Shown piece after piece: positions 62,703 through 64,000 of a DNA stretch of 64,000 bases. The stretch spans positions 124,001-188,000 of the forward strand of contig NZQV01000026.1 in NCBI GenBank assembly GCA_002696035.1, read 5' to 3'. The DNA is from Balneola sp. (GTDB lineage: Bacteria; Bacteroidota; Rhodothermia; Balneolales; Balneolaceae). The position numbers were made by a program, and so were the translations under genes. Within the stretch, counting starts at the first letter, position 1; each line of letters begins with the position of its first letter. Under the pieces are notes generated by a model. It did no database searches. It was not told the DNA's origin and worked only from the letters and a program-made list of their open reading frames with translations.

Positions 62703-62848
62703 GTTCTCAAGTCTGATCTAAGACTTCGCCTGACCATTGGAACAAGCTTGACCTAACTATCAAGCACGCTGCATAAAAAACCAAGAAATGGTCTGACGAA
62801 TAAAACAAAAGGTGAAACAGGGTCCAAGGACTCTAAAAACCCCGAGCT

Positions 62849-63895
62849 CTAATCTTTAGGATTTTTTTTCTCTTCAGCAGAAGTTTTTGAATCCTCCGAT
62901 CCGTGTTTTATATCCTCATCCTTATCAGAATTAAAACCGGAGCGCACGTGCAGATCTCGCTGTGGGAATGGGATCTCGATATCATATTCAGCAAACTTAC
63001 GCACAATTGCCTGATTGAGTCGGTTTAGTACCTGATACCGTTGTTTTACATCCCGAATCCATACAAATAATTTCATGTCCCAGGAGGAGTCTCCAAAGTT
63101 ACGGAGCTGCACATCATGAGAGGGATGCTTCATCACATCTTCACTTTCCTCGGCTACTTCATTCAATGCCTTTAGCACTTTATCGAGATCGGAGGAATAG
63201 GATACGCCTACATCTACCCCCAAGCGGTAGGTAGGATCCCCATGCGAAAAGTTGATCACATCCTTCGACACAAACTCGGAGTTCGGTACAATGATAGAGA
63301 TATTATCTAAGGTCTTCACTTTGGTTGAACGGATGTTTATTTCTTCAACATCACCCTCAATATTATTCACCGAAACACGATCCCCAACACTAATCGGTCG
63401 CTCAAAAAGCACGATCAAACCTGAAATAAAATTCGAGGTTACGTTTTGAAGGCCAAAACCAATACCAACAGAGAGGAAACCGAAGATCACCGCGAGTCCC
63501 GTCATATTAATGCCCAGGAACTGGAATGAAATAAAGATCCCTATCACAACAATGATGTATTGCGACATCCGTGAAAGCGTATACCTCAAACCACCATCAT
63601 TTACGAAACGTGGCAAGATTCGCTTGTTAAGTACCCGCTTTACGAAAGAAGCCAGAAAGGAAAAACCGACCAACAGCAAAATAAAGATGATCAGCTTCAG
63701 AAATGTAACCGGCGTGTTCTGTATGGAAAACAGGTGAACCTGAAGCAGGTCCCAGATATACTGGAAAGTATCTGCCAGAGTATAATCGGATGGGTCGGGA
63801 AGCTGCATGGCCGAATCCGCAGATATTATACTGCCTCCACTATCGGGAGCTAATGAATCAATTTGAGTCGGCTGGGTTGTAGGGAGTTGTTTCAT
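62849..63895 (-). CDS. MscS-family mechanosensitive channel
   Basis: A 348-residue channel with an N-terminal helix pair, a third pore-lining helix and a cytoplasmic beta domain (about 190-320). The family pattern is IIVVIGIFISFQFLGINMTGLAVIFGFLSVGIGFGLQNVTSNFISGLIVLFERPISVGDRVSV. The last 40 residues are charged. It releases solutes on osmotic downshift. The frame extends to a GTG at 63937, but the ATG at 63895 fits better. Confidence 0.93.
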   Translation of the reverse strand: MKQLPTTQPTQIDSLAPDSGGSIISADSAMQLPDPSDYTLADTFQYIWDLLQVHLFSIQNTPVTFLKLIIFILLLVGFSFLASFVKRVLNKRILPRFVNDGGLRYTLSRMSQYIIVVIGIFISFQFLGINMTGLAVIFGFLSVGIGFGLQNVTSNFISGLIVLFERPISVGDRVSVNNIEGDVEEINIRSTKVKTLDNISIIVPNSEFVSKDVINFSHGDPTYRLGVDVGVSYSSDLDKVLKALNEVAEESEDVMKHPSHDVQLRNFGDSSWDMKLFVWIRDVKQRYQVLNRLNQAIVRKFAEYDIEIPFPQRDLHVRSGFNSDKDEDIKHGSEDSKTSAEEKKNPKD

Positions 63896-63956
63896 GTGTC
63901 TCACGAAATTAGAGTTAGTCTTCGGAAAATAACGCACCTAAGGTAATCATCAAAGA

Positions 63957-63996
63957 AACAAAAAAGGCCAACCGAATGGTCAGCCTTTATTTCCAG
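63957..63996 (-). terminator. Terminator at the window edge
   Basis: An AAAGGC-CA-ACC arm faces GGT-CA-GCCTTT with a GAAT loop, with an A-run on one side and TTTATTT on the other. It looks bidirectional and probably ends a minus-strand gene beyond the window. Confidence 0.6.
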
Positions 63997-64000
63997 GTAT

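Noticed and set aside
62743-62765. 6-bp hairpin GCTTGA / TCAAGC after tonB
   Set aside because: The stem is too short and no U-run follows, so a terminator cannot be supported.

Overview
The window is chromosomal, gene-dense DNA of moderate GC from a Gram-negative bacterium with a typical Bacteroidota/Rhodothermota-Balneolota outlook (Balneola/Gracilimonas-like; inference). Supporting signs are a PorV/PorQ-type outer-membrane protein, a DUF4270-type lipoprotein beside a shortened GT5 starch-synthase-like protein, an HU-SPOR membrane protein beside TolQ/TolR/TonB, a Y_Y_Y/propeller sensor kinase, several TAnnTTTG (-7) promoter boxes, weak Shine-Dalgarno sequences and several TTG starts. No prophage, integrase, transposase or CRISPR array was seen. 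There is one tRNA gene, tRNA-Arg(TCG).

Layout. 1-8.1 kb: end of an unknown gene, SAM hydroxide adenosyltransferase and dnaN (minus); PorV-like protein, miaA, then the plus-strand run purS-clpS-purQ-lptB-rhodanese; rho (minus). 8.2-17.7 kb: a minus-strand glycogen/envelope cluster running glgB-malQ-comA (phosphosulfolactate synthase)-GT5-like-DUF4270-like lipoprotein-FadL-like barrel-TPR protein. 17.7-23.6 kb: LolC/E-type permease, DUF58 protein, a Crp/Fnr regulator with an FNR-like palindrome just after it, then a redox/detoxification group (NAD-binding protein, QorB-like SDR, VOC protein, pirin). 23.8-32.1 kb: tRNA-Arg, queA, lipoprotein, dxs, xseB, comEC, PQQ-type sugar dehydrogenase and a thioredoxin-fold protein, all minus. 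32.2-36.7 kb: small genes, an HTH protein, an AT-rich propeller lipoprotein, a NUDIX hydrolase, a CDP-alcohol phosphatidyltransferase and ftsY.

36.7-43.9 kb is the most unusual part. An unrecognised 46-residue acidic, glycine-rich peptide gene (36762-36902, minus) is divergent from a secreted TPR-CHAT (caspase-like) protein. After an M28 peptidase and scpA come an ECF-like sigma factor and a membrane TPR protein that looks like an anti-sigma factor. 44-48.6 kb: a degenerate FmdB-family protein, a GbsR-type regulator, YraN, an S9 peptidase and an MBL-fold hydrolase. 48.8-55.5 kb: a sensory locus (all minus) with a small zinc-ribbon protein, a stand-alone receiver, a PKD lipoprotein, a NarL-type response regulator and a large propeller sensor kinase. 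The receiver and the PKD lipoprotein share a closely similar upstream element built on a TAGGTA-N4-TACCTA palindrome, probably the regulator's binding site. 55.8-64 kb: nadA; an operon of outer-membrane protein, HU-like protein, HU-SPOR protein, TolQ, TolR and TonB; and an MscS channel.

The best candidates for something undescribed are the TPR-CHAT/46-residue peptide pair with its nearby sigma/anti-sigma module, the duplicated operator of the sensory locus, and the GT5-like protein lacking the KTGGL motif in the glycogen cluster.
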